Of a stretch of DNA of 64,000 nucleotides, positions 34,504 through 42,821 are shown piece by piece. A model generated the notes under the pieces. It had not been told where the DNA came from. It saw only the letters and a list, made by a program, of their open reading frames with translations, and ran no database searches. The DNA comes from JBAZGG01 sp041653015 (lineage in GTDB: Bacteria > Bacillota_I > Bacilli_A > RFN20 > CAG-826): the NCBI GenBank assembly GCA_041653015.1, contig JBAZGG010000001.1, forward strand, positions 72,110 to 136,109. Direction: 5' to 3'. Each line of letters starts with the position of its first letter. The first letter of the stretch is position 1. Position numbers and translations under genes: made by a program.

Positions 34504-35344
34504 TCCAACACTGCGTGAAGTATATATTAAAACGATCGCTTCTTTATCAGCTGATAACCAAGTGGAAAATGATGTCAGAGTTCTTCTCTGCGCGAACAAC
34601 AATCTAAATTCCATGAGCGAATTGTTCGTTAACTTTGATAAAAAAATCTTTGATTTGCAGAGATTTCATTCCGATTTAGCGCGTTTAATTGATTCTGAAC
34701 CCGTTGAATACATTGTCGGCAAATCCAATTTTTTAGGGCGTGAGTTCATTGTTTCGCACGATGTTCTCATTCCGAGAAATGAAACTGAAGAATTGGTCAA
34801 ATATGTAGAGAATAAGCTCGTATCTCTCAATAAAAAAGAATTTTTAGTTGCGGATATTGGGACTGGCTCTGGCTGCATTGCAATTTCTCTCTCACTAGAT
34901 TTGAATATTTCGTGCATTGCAACTGATATTTCACTCGATGCGCTCAAGATTGCTAAATTGAATAATAAACATCTGAAATCAAATGTTTCGTTCCTTCATG
35001 GAGATATATTATATCCTTTGATTGATAATGATATTAAGTTGGATGCCATTGTGTCGAATCCGCCTTATATAAAAGAAAACTTTCCAATTGCTGGCAGTGT
35101 TTTTGATTTTGAACCTCACGTTGCACTTTTTGCGAAACACGGCACAGACTTTTATGAAGACATCTTTCGCAACTGTAAACACGTTTTGAATAGTCCAGGT
35201 TATATGTTATTCGAAATTTCACCCGATATAATTAACGATCTAGAAGAACTATTGAAAAAGTATTTGCCAGAAGCGCATTATGAAATAGTTAAGGACATTA
35301 ACCAAAATGAGCGAATATTATTCGTTTCAGTTGAAAAAGTATAA
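34496..35344 (+). CDS. prmC: Release factor glutamine methyltransferase
   Basis: 282 aa SAM-dependent methyltransferase of PrmC/HemK type. An N-terminal helical domain precedes the SAM loop (VADIGTGSGCIAISLS) and the N-P-P-Y active-site motif (IVSNPPYIKE) that holds the substrate glutamine. It methylates the GGQ of RF1 and RF2, both encoded in this window. The ATG overlaps the last codons of prfA, so the pair is coupled. Confidence 0.95.
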   Translation: MNNPTLREVYIKTIASLSADNQVENDVRVLLCANNNLNSMSELFVNFDKKIFDLQRFHSDLARLIDSEPVEYIVGKSNFLGREFIVSHDVLIPRNETEELVKYVENKLVSLNKKEFLVADIGTGSGCIAISLSLDLNISCIATDISLDALKIAKLNNKHLKSNVSFLHGDILYPLIDNDIKLDAIVSNPPYIKENFPIAGSVFDFEPHVALFAKHGTDFYEDIFRNCKHVLNSPGYMLFEISPDIINDLEELLKKYLPEAHYEIVKDINQNERILFVSVEKV

Positions 35345-35361
35345 GTGTATTATAAATAATT

Positions 35362-35973
35362 ATGAGCAAAATATTAGAAAAAAAAGATATTGAAATAGCT
35401 GCAGAGTGTTTGAGCAGAGGTGGGCTTGTTGCTTTTGCGACAGAAACCGTATACGGATTGGCAGTTATCTATGATAACAAACTTTCATTTGACAGATTAG
35501 TTCGAATAAAAGGACGTTCCCCAGATAAACCATTTTCAATGATGGTCGCAAATCCTAAGGACATCCATTTCTATGCTAAACCAAACCCGAACGCTGAAAA
35601 GCTTGTTGCAAAGTTTATGCCGGGCGAGATTACTTTGATAATGGATGGCAAATCCTCGCTTCCGTGGTGGGTTTCCTTGCACACAGGCAAAATTGGTATC
35701 AGAATTCCTGATGATAATTATGTGAGATCACTCATTTGCACTGTTGGCAAGCCCCTTTTAGTTACGAGTGCAAACAGAAGTGGGCAGCCAGCTCTTGTTA
35801 CGTTCGATGATGTTAGTAAAGAGTTTTATAACGATGTAGATGCGATAGTAAAAGGAAAATGTAGTTCAAGTATGCCATCTACAGTTGTTGATACATGTGA
35901 TAAAATATCTATTATAAGAGTTGGTTCAATTTCTAAAGAGATGGTTTTACATGCACTGGAGGAACAAAAATGA
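35362..35973 (+). CDS. tsaC: Threonylcarbamoyl-AMP synthase
   Basis: 203 aa YrdC/Sua5-domain protein. The motif FATETVYGLAVIYDN and the K-G-R (IKGRSPDKPFS) basic patch are characteristic, as is SANRSGQPA. It makes threonylcarbamoyl-AMP from threonine, bicarbonate and ATP for t6A37 modification of ANN-decoding tRNAs. It has the short YrdC-type form without the Sua5 C-terminal domain. A TATTAT hexamer lies 8 nt before the ATG without a ribosome binding site, so it could have its own leaderless transcript. Confidence 0.92.
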   Translation: MSKILEKKDIEIAAECLSRGGLVAFATETVYGLAVIYDNKLSFDRLVRIKGRSPDKPFSMMVANPKDIHFYAKPNPNAEKLVAKFMPGEITLIMDGKSSLPWWVSLHTGKIGIRIPDDNYVRSLICTVGKPLLVTSANRSGQPALVTFDDVSKEFYNDVDAIVKGKCSSSMPSTVVDTCDKISIIRVGSISKEMVLHALEEQK

Positions 35974-36401
35974 AGATAGCGGTTGGCTGCGACCATGGTG
36001 GTCTTGAACTGAAGAACGCCATTAAAGATCATTTGCTTAAACTCGGACATAATGTTGAAGATTTCGGCACTTTTACAAAAGATTCTGTACATTATCCAAT
36101 ATATGCATTGAAAGTTGCAAAGTCAGTTTCGACAAAAGAAACGGATTTTGGAGTTCTCGTATGCACTTCTGGCGAGGGAGTGTGCATAGTTGCTAATAAA
36201 GTGCGAGGGGTTCGTTGTGGAATTGGATATAATGACGATGTCACTAGATTAATGCGCCAGCATAATAATGCGAATATAATTGCCTTTGGTCAGGCATTTA
36301 TTTCGGTGGATGATGCTATGAAGCGTGTGGACATTTTTCTTAAAACTTCTTTTGATGGTGGCAGGCACCAAATCCGCGTTGACATGATAGATAAGATTTA
36401 G
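35970..36401 (+). CDS. rpiB: Ribose-5-phosphate isomerase B
   Basis: 143 aa RpiB/LacAB family. N-terminal CDHGGLELKNAI and the active-site segment CTSGEGVCIVANKVRGVRCG, with the catalytic Cys in C-T-S-G. It interconverts ribose-5-phosphate and ribulose-5-phosphate. Its start overlaps the tsaC stop by 4 nt. The prfA-prmC-tsaC-rpiB order is conserved in Bacillota; the ywlE-type phosphatase usually between them is absent. Confidence 0.93.
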   Translation: MKIAVGCDHGGLELKNAIKDHLLKLGHNVEDFGTFTKDSVHYPIYALKVAKSVSTKETDFGVLVCTSGEGVCIVANKVRGVRCGIGYNDDVTRLMRQHNNANIIAFGQAFISVDDAMKRVDIFLKTSFDGGRHQIRVDMIDKI

Positions 36402-36429
36402 ATAAGAGCAAGTGATTGATTCAAAGCGA

Positions 36430-36454
36430 GTAGGGGCACAGCCTCTACTTTTTT
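36430..36454 (+). terminator. Rho-independent terminator of the prfA-rpiB operon
   Basis: GTAGGGGC (36430-36437) and GCCTCTAC (36441-36448) form an 8-bp stem (one G-T pair) with an ACA loop, followed by six T residues. It ends only 14 nt before the comFA start codon. Confidence 0.85.
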
Positions 36455-36468
36455 ATCTAATTATATAT

Positions 36469-37623
36469 ATGAACGAATTCGTTTGTAAAAAATGTGGAAA
36501 TACAGACTTACTATTTGTAGGTTTTAAAAACGGAAAACCATATTGTCGAAAATGCATATCAATGCAAGGAGAAAAAGCACAAAAGATACCATTATCAAAA
36601 GGTTCAGTGAAATTTGAATTACCATACGAATTAACATCTGAACAAAGCAACATTTCTAACAAGGTTCTAGCCTCATTTAAAAAAAGAAAAAACGTTCTGA
36701 TTCATGCCGTTTGTGGCGCTGGTAAAACGGAAATTGTCTTTGAAACAATAAAATATGCGATAGAAAACGGACTTCAGGTTGGATTTGCAATACCAAGACG
36801 CGAAGTAGTTCAAGAAATATACTCGAGATTAAAAAGAGCTTTTCCACTTAATAATGTAATTGCAGTATATGGTGGAAATACGTCAGTTCTGACAGGAGAT
36901 ATAATCGTTTTAACAACACACCAGATATATCGATATCCATCATATTTCGACTTGCTAATTCTTGACGAAATTGATGCCTTTCCGTTCAAAGATGATGAAC
37001 TGCTTTATAATATGTTTGTAAGAAGTGTTAAAGGCAATTATGTCATGATGTCAGCGACACCTGATGCCAACATTATTAAACAACTTCGAGAAAACGAGTG
37101 CGAAATCTTTGAATTAAAGACTCGATTTCATCACATGCCCATTCCTGAGCCATCGATGATGTTTGTGATTGGATTTTTGAAGTATTTTGTTTTGCTTAAG
37201 AAACTTAAAAAATTCATAGCTAACGCGAAAAAAGTCATAATTTTCGTCCCCACAATTGAAAAAAGTATATCGGTTTTTAGGATCGTTTCGAGATTCATAT
37301 CTGGGGGAAACTATGTTAATTCAAAAGTTAAAAATTCGAGTCACATTATTAATGAATTCAAAGCGAACAAATATTCATACTTAGTATCAACCTCAATCTT
37401 GGAACGTGGAATTACTATAAAATCACTGCAAGTTATCGTTGTGGATGCAGATGATGCAATTTTTGACGAATATTCATTAATCCAAATCGCTGGAAGAGTT
37501 GGGAGAAGCAAAGATGAAACATATGGTGAAGTCATTTTTCTTGCAAACAAGGAGAATGATGCAATGCGCAATGCATTGGCAACAATCAAAGAGTGTAACG
37601 AGCATTTGCAAAGTGTGTTTTAA
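36469..37623 (+). CDS. comFA: ComFA-like DNA helicase
   Basis: 384 aa superfamily-2 helicase. An N-terminal four-Cys zinc finger (CKKCGN and CRKC) is followed by Walker A AVCGAGKTEI, DEID (box II) and the C-terminal motifs STSILERGITIK and QIAGRVGRS. In competent Bacillota ComFA drives single-stranded DNA uptake. ATG 36469 was chosen because it places the zinc finger at the N-terminus as in ComFA; it lacks a ribosome binding site and lies directly after a terminator. The GTG at 36412 would read through the terminator stem. comFC overlaps its end. Confidence 0.85.
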   Translation: MNEFVCKKCGNTDLLFVGFKNGKPYCRKCISMQGEKAQKIPLSKGSVKFELPYELTSEQSNISNKVLASFKKRKNVLIHAVCGAGKTEIVFETIKYAIENGLQVGFAIPRREVVQEIYSRLKRAFPLNNVIAVYGGNTSVLTGDIIVLTTHQIYRYPSYFDLLILDEIDAFPFKDDELLYNMFVRSVKGNYVMMSATPDANIIKQLRENECEIFELKTRFHHMPIPEPSMMFVIGFLKYFVLLKKLKKFIANAKKVIIFVPTIEKSISVFRIVSRFISGGNYVNSKVKNSSHIINEFKANKYSYLVSTSILERGITIKSLQVIVVDADDAIFDEYSLIQIAGRVGRSKDETYGEVIFLANKENDAMRNALATIKECNEHLQSVF

Positions 37624-38215
37624 AGAAATCGAAAGCAACTCATATCATTCGCTTTTTTCGAACAGCAATTATTTGTGTCACAGTTGTTTTCAAAAATTAA
37701 AAACAATTGACAGGAAATTCACTGTTGAGGGAATAAATGGAATAGTTCTGTATGACTACAATGATTTTCTAAAAGAAATCTTATATAAGTTAAAAGGGTG
37801 TGGCGATATTGAAATTGCTTCTGTTTTCTTGTCACATAGATTATTTCCATATAAACTTTTTTACTTAAACTACGTTATAGTTCCTGCTCCGAGCAATATT
37901 GAAGATGACAACATAAGAGGCTTCAATCACGTTCAAGAGATTTTTAGATTTATGAAAATGCCTATTATTACGCCAATAATCAAAAATACGAGATTTAAAC
38001 AATCTGATTTGAACAGGAAAGAACGCGAAATGGTGGGTAGTAAATTTTCATTAACAAACGCAAGTTTAATTCGTGCTAAAAGAATTCTGCTAGTTGATGA
38101 TGTATACACAACGGGTTCGACTTTGAAAGCGTGTGTAAATCTTTTAAAAAGTGCATCACCAAAAAGCATAAAAATTCTTGTAATTTCTCACCCCTGTTTA
38201 GAAACAAATGATTGA
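37559..38215 (+). CDS. comFC: ComFC-like phosphoribosyltransferase-fold protein
   Basis: About 218 aa. The N-terminal zinc motif (CKVC and CHSC) is followed by the PRTase domain with VIVPAPSN, RGFNHVQEI and the PRPP loop ILLVDDVYTTGSTL. It is required with ComFA for DNA uptake in competent Bacillota. The start is uncertain: ATGs at 37556, 37559 and 37571 lie just after AAGGAG (37549-37554), all inside the comFA end in another frame. Only comF genes are seen here, so competence itself is not shown. Confidence 0.85.
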   Translation: MQCAMHWQQSKSVTSICKVCFKEIESNSYHSLFSNSNYLCHSCFQKLKTIDRKFTVEGINGIVLYDYNDFLKEILYKLKGCGDIEIASVFLSHRLFPYKLFYLNYVIVPAPSNIEDDNIRGFNHVQEIFRFMKMPIITPIIKNTRFKQSDLNRKEREMVGSKFSLTNASLIRAKRILLVDDVYTTGSTLKACVNLLKSASPKSIKILVISHPCLETND

Positions 38216-38216
38216 A

Positions 38217-38245
38217 TTGCATACCATTATCTTTAATGGTAAACT
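38217..38245 (+). promoter_or_regulatory. Promoter with palindromic spacer upstream of secA
   Basis: TTGCAT (38217-38222) and TAAACT (38240-38245) are 17 nt apart. The spacer is almost wholly a perfect inverted repeat, TACCATTA (38222-38229) and TAATGGTA (38234-38241). There is no U-tract, so an operator or a leader hairpin is more likely than a terminator. Confidence 0.45.
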
Positions 38246-38273
38246 TGAATAGTTAACTTTCTGAGAGGTAGTT

Positions 38274-40691
38274 ATGGCTAATTTTATAGAAAAAGTATTT
38301 AGATTTGATCAGCGCGCCTTGAACAAATATTCAAAGCAATCAGAAAAAGTAATTGCTTATGAAGATAAGATTCATCTTTTAAACGACGAACAATTGCGTT
38401 CAAAAACTGATGAATTTCGTACGCTTTTGAAACAAGGAAAAACCCTTGAAGACATTAAATATGAGGCGTATGCAGTTGCTAGAGAAGCAGCGCGTCGCAC
38501 CCTTAATCAATTTCCTTTCAAAGTTCAAGTTGTTGGCGCTTTAGTATTAAACCAAGGTGATGTCGCAGAAATGAAAACTGGTGAAGGCAAAACTCTCACA
38601 GCAACTATGGCTGTTTATTTAAACGCTTTAAATGGCGAAGGCGTTCATGTTGTTACTGTTAATGAATACCTCGCACAACGCGATGCTGAATGGATGGGTC
38701 AAATATATCGTTTCTTAGGTATGACAGTAGGGGTAAATTTGCGCGAGAAAACACCTTCTGAGAAAAAAGAAGCATTTCTTTGTGATATTACGTACACAAC
38801 TAACTCGGAAGTTGGATTCGACTATCTTAGAGATAACATGGTAGCCAATGTTGAAGGTCGTGTTCTCAGAGGTTTAAAATATGCTGTTATTGATGAAGCA
38901 GATTCAATTTTAGTTGATGAGAGCAGAACCCCTCTAATTATTTCAGGCGGTGCAAAGGCTAGTGCATCTCAATATACAGTGGCGGATAGATTTGTAAAAA
39001 CACTTAAAAAAGACAAGGATTTTTCAATTGATATTAAAACGAAAACATGTAGTTTAACTGATGATGGCAACTCGAAAGCCGAGAGAATGTTTGGAATTAG
39101 GAATCTATATGATCCAGAGCATGCTGATCTCGTTCATCGAATACATCAAGCACTTAAAGCAAATTATATTATGTCACGCGATGTTGAATACATGGTTGAT
39201 TCTGAAGGTGAAATCCAACTCATCGACCAATTCACTGGTCGAATTTTGAAAGGAAGAGAATATTCTGATGGATTGCAACAAGCGATTCAGGCTAAAGAAA
39301 ATGTCAAAATAAAGCAAGAGACTGTTACACTTGCTACAATTACTTATCAGAATTTTTTCCGTCTATATAAAAAACTCTCTGGTATGACGGGAACGGCAAA
39401 AACGGAAGAAGAAGAATTTCGCAAGATATACAATATGCGCGTCGTTTCAATCCCTACGAATATGCCAGTTGTACGCAACGATGCAATCGATAGTGTTTTC
39501 GCACATAAAGATCAAAAACTTAAAGCTTTAATTGCTGAAGTAAAAGAGCGCCATGAAAAAGGACAGCCAATACTAATTGGGACTGTCTCCGTAGAGTCTT
39601 CTGAAGAAGTATCTAGATTACTTGACTCAGAAGGTTTGAGACATGAGGTTCTAAATGCGAAAAATCACGCAAGAGAAGCTGAAATTATAAAATTAGCTGG
39701 ACAAAAAGGACAGATTACAATTGCGACAAATATGGCTGGTCGAGGTACTGATATTAAGATTAATGATGATGTGAAATCACTTGGCGGATTATGTGTTTTT
39801 GGAACTGAACGTCATGAATCTCGTCGTATCGATAATCAATTGCGTGGTCGAAGTGGTCGTCAAGGCGATCCAGGTTTTTCTCGCTTTTACGTCTCTATGG
39901 ATGATGAGTTGATGAAAAGATTTGCAAACGAAAGAATGGTGAAGTATTTTGAGAGTTTCGGAGATCAGCCAATCGAGTCAAGCATTGTTACGAATGTTAT
40001 TACTAGTGCTCAAAAACAAATCGAAGGAAAGAATTTCGATATTAGGAAAAATTTGCTCGATTATGATGATGTAATCGCAAAACAAAGAAAAATTGTTTAT
40101 GAAAAACGCGATGCTATATTGTTTGGGAAAGATATTAATGATTTAATCCTTGATATGTTTCAATCAGCTGGTATTGCATTATGCAACAAAGCCATTCCTC
40201 AAGGAAGTAATGATGGCTTGATTTCTAGCGAGCTTCTGAAAAAAATCATTGAGCCAAGATTTATGAAGGAGAATACTTTGTCAATGAGTGCATATGATGA
40301 GTCTCCATTTGAAGAGGCTGGCCAAGATTTAGGCGATACATTATATGATTTGTATTTAAAACGTCGAAAACAATGGCCTGCTGAAATTGCTGGGCAAGTC
40401 GAAAGACAAATTACCCTTCAAACAATTGATCAGAATTGGACGAAACATATTGATACAATGTCTCGGTTGCGCGAAGGTATACATCTTCGAAGTTATGGCA
40501 ATACAGATCCTTTGCAAGCCTATGTGAATGAAGGATATCAATTATTTAGAGAAATGCTTGATGTTGTCGCAATTGACACGACGTGGAAGCTGTTAAATGT
40601 TATTATACAAATAGAAAAGAAGGAAGATTCTGGACCAGTTGATTCTAATCCAAAGCCAGTTTCTGAAATTGATTTAACAACAAAAAAGTAG
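38274..40691 (+). CDS. secA: Preprotein translocase ATPase SecA
   Basis: 805 aa. Motor domains with Walker A MKTGEGKTLTATM, box II VIDEADSILVDESRTPLIISG, the pre-protein cross-linking domain, and the second RecA fold with TNMAGRGTDIK and RGRSGRQGD. It drives Sec-dependent export, used here by the lipoproteins, protease and nuclease. The C-terminus ends DLTTKK without the Cys3-His zinc tail found in many SecA proteins. GAGAGG precedes the ATG. prfB follows as in Bacillus. Confidence 0.97.
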   Translation: MANFIEKVFRFDQRALNKYSKQSEKVIAYEDKIHLLNDEQLRSKTDEFRTLLKQGKTLEDIKYEAYAVAREAARRTLNQFPFKVQVVGALVLNQGDVAEMKTGEGKTLTATMAVYLNALNGEGVHVVTVNEYLAQRDAEWMGQIYRFLGMTVGVNLREKTPSEKKEAFLCDITYTTNSEVGFDYLRDNMVANVEGRVLRGLKYAVIDEADSILVDESRTPLIISGGAKASASQYTVADRFVKTLKKDKDFSIDIKTKTCSLTDDGNSKAERMFGIRNLYDPEHADLVHRIHQALKANYIMSRDVEYMVDSEGEIQLIDQFTGRILKGREYSDGLQQAIQAKENVKIKQETVTLATITYQNFFRLYKKLSGMTGTAKTEEEEFRKIYNMRVVSIPTNMPVVRNDAIDSVFAHKDQKLKALIAEVKERHEKGQPILIGTVSVESSEEVSRLLDSEGLRHEVLNAKNHAREAEIIKLAGQKGQITIATNMAGRGTDIKINDDVKSLGGLCVFGTERHESRRIDNQLRGRSGRQGDPGFSRFYVSMDDELMKRFANERMVKYFESFGDQPIESSIVTNVITSAQKQIEGKNFDIRKNLLDYDDVIAKQRKIVYEKRDAILFGKDINDLILDMFQSAGIALCNKAIPQGSNDGLISSELLKKIIEPRFMKENTLSMSAYDESPFEEAGQDLGDTLYDLYLKRRKQWPAEIAGQVERQITLQTIDQNWTKHIDTMSRLREGIHLRSYGNTDPLQAYVNEGYQLFREMLDVVAIDTTWKLLNVIIQIEKKEDSGPVDSNPKPVSEIDLTTKK

Positions 40692-40709
40692 GCAAAGAAG
40701 AGGAATAGT

Positions 40710-41826
40710 ATGAAAGAGTTATCAGAAATAAAATCACTGCAAAGTGCATTAAAAATTTCCATCGACCAACTCGGTGATTCTCTTTGACTTTGACTTTATA
40801 AATAATCGAATTGGTGAACTAGAAGCTCTTCAAACGAGAGATGATTTTTGGAATGATCAAAGAGCGTCAATGAAAGTTGTTGATGAATATAATAGTTTAA
40901 AAGAAAATCTTTCTTTATATCGCACAATTGCAAAAAATATTGCTGATATCGATGAACTCCTTCTAGTAACAAATGAGGGCGATTCAGATATGATTTCCCT
41001 TCTTGATGAATCTATGGAACAAACTTCAACGATGACAAAAAAGCTCCAGACTAAGATTTTGTTTAGTGGAAAATTTGATGCGAATAATGCCATTATAGAA
41101 ATTCATTCGGGCGCAGGTGGCACCGAATCACAAGATTGGGCTGATATGCTTTATCGAATGTACTCTCGTTGGTCGGACAAACATGGGTTTAAGTGTATGG
41201 TCATGGATTATCAAGTCGGTGAAGAAGCAGGGATTAAGTCTGTAGCAATTAACATACGAGGGCACAACGCATATGGTTTGCTAAAAAGCGAGAAAGGTGT
41301 TCATAGACTAGTAAGAATTTCTCCTTTTGATGCAAATAAACGACGTCACACTTCATTTGCCTCAGTTAACGTGATACCAGAATTAGACAGCAGTATTGAC
41401 ATCGTTATTAATGAAAAAGATTTGAAAATTGATACCTATCGAAGTGGTGGTGCCGGCGGTCAAAATGTAAACAAAGTTGAAACGGCAGTTAGAATAACTC
41501 ACATTCCTACTGGGATAGTTACATCATGTCAAATTGAACGCTCTCAGCTATCAAATAAAGATCTTGCGATGAACATGCTCAAAGCGAAACTATATGAACT
41601 CGAAGAAGCAAAAAAACGTCAAGAAATCAGTTCGATTGTCGGTGAACAAAAGACAATTGAGTGGGGAAGCCAAATTCGGTCTTATGTGTTTTGTCCATAT
41701 ACATTAGTAAAGGATAATAGGACGGGTTTTCAAGATAGTGATGTTGCATCAGTAATGGATGGAAAACTAGATGAATTTATGTATGCGTTCTTAGAAATGG
41801 AGGCAAAAAACAATGGTAATAAATAA
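40710..41826 (+). CDS. prfB: Peptide chain release factor 2, with programmed +1 frameshift
   Basis: The frame-0 part starts at ATG 40710 ([20 protein letters not shown]) and reaches CTT-TGA at 40782-40787. A +1 shift at CTT TGA C continues as L-D-F-D-F and gives a protein of about 371 aa. The downstream part has GGQ ([15 protein letters not shown]) and the SPF tripeptide ([11 protein letters not shown]) that reads UGA/UAA in RF2. It terminates at UGA and UAA and is autoregulated by the in-frame UGA. Notably CTTTGA occurs twice in tandem (40782 and 40788), and the usual upstream Shine-Dalgarno stimulator (AGGGGG) is absent. Confidence 0.93.
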
Positions 41827-42802
41827 ATTTAAGACAATGAATAAAACAGATATTTTTAAAGTCTTGGGTAGATATGGTTTAATAATCGCTGGAACAGTGC
41901 TAATAGCTTTTGGTTCAGCCGTTTTTCTTGTTCCATGTAAAATTATCGCCGGCGGATTATCTGGCATTGCACTTATCGTTGATCATTACGTCCAAATGTC
42001 GTATCCAGGTTTTGATTCAGTCGATATAACAATTGGCATATTGACATGGGTGTTGTTTTTTATTGGATTGATTTTTCTAGGGAAGAAATTTTCGCTAAAG
42101 ACACTTCTTGCGACAATTGTTTATCCTTTAATGTTTATGCTTTTTACTCGATTTCACTTGTTCGATTCTTTGATATTAGAAATCACTGCTCCAGTCGATG
42201 GAGTGATACCATCAGTTAATGTTCTCCTAGCAGGACTGTTTGGTGGTGCAATCATCGGTGTTGGATGTGCATTAACATTTATTGGCGGTGGTTCTAGCGG
42301 CGGAGTTGATATCATATATTTTATTGTTGAGAAATATATTGGAATCAAACAATCAATCACATCATTTGCTCTCGATGCGACAATCATCATTGTTGGCATG
42401 CTCATTTTGGATAATGTTATACCATCTTTCATCGGTATCCTATCAGCTTTGATGAGTGCAATTATGATCCAGTTCATATACATACAGACAAACACATATT
42501 ACGTCGTTGAAGTCATCACTGACAAATGGAAAGAAGTGTCAGTTTTTGTTCAAGATGTTCTCGGACGTGGTGTCACCTATATCGATGCTAAAGGTGGATA
42601 CAAGAATGACGACCGAAAAATAATCCGCATTGCGTGCAGTAAATATCAGTCGATTTCTTTGAAAGATTTTATCGCCAGAATTGACACGAAAGCATTTATG
42701 ACAATCACACAGTCCAAAGCTGTTATTGGTGCTGGTTTTGACCCGCATAAGCCAAAACTAAGAATCGGGAAAAATAAAGAAAAGGACAAACCAAATAGTT
42801 GA
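41813..42802 (+). CDS. YitT-family membrane protein
   Basis: 329 aa. Five to six membrane segments in the first 220 residues (including [17 protein letters not shown] and [15 protein letters not shown]) are followed by a cytoplasmic DUF2179 domain (VTDKWKEV... [10 protein letters not shown] region). This is the YitT/YqfU architecture. A transport role is suspected but unproven. GGAGG lies 9 nt before the ATG, inside the end of prfB, which it overlaps by 14 nt. Confidence 0.85.
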   Translation: MVINKFKTMNKTDIFKVLGRYGLIIAGTVLIAFGSAVFLVPCKIIAGGLSGIALIVDHYVQMSYPGFDSVDITIGILTWVLFFIGLIFLGKKFSLKTLLATIVYPLMFMLFTRFHLFDSLILEITAPVDGVIPSVNVLLAGLFGGAIIGVGCALTFIGGGSSGGVDIIYFIVEKYIGIKQSITSFALDATIIIVGMLILDNVIPSFIGILSALMSAIMIQFIYIQTNTYYVVEVITDKWKEVSVFVQDVLGRGVTYIDAKGGYKNDDRKIIRIACSKYQSISLKDFIARIDTKAFMTITQSKAVIGAGFDPHKPKLRIGKNKEKDKPNS

Positions 42803-42821
42803 GTTTTGCAGAGATATTATC

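Noticed and set aside
40782..40787. UGA read as tryptophan (Mycoplasma code)
   Set aside because: RF2 is encoded, UGA is used as a real stop in several genes, and Trp positions use TGG.
40774..40800. An internal start for prfB near 40774
   Set aside because: The CTT TGA C frameshift site and a frame-0 leader from ATG 40710 explain the N-terminus, as in other RF2 genes.
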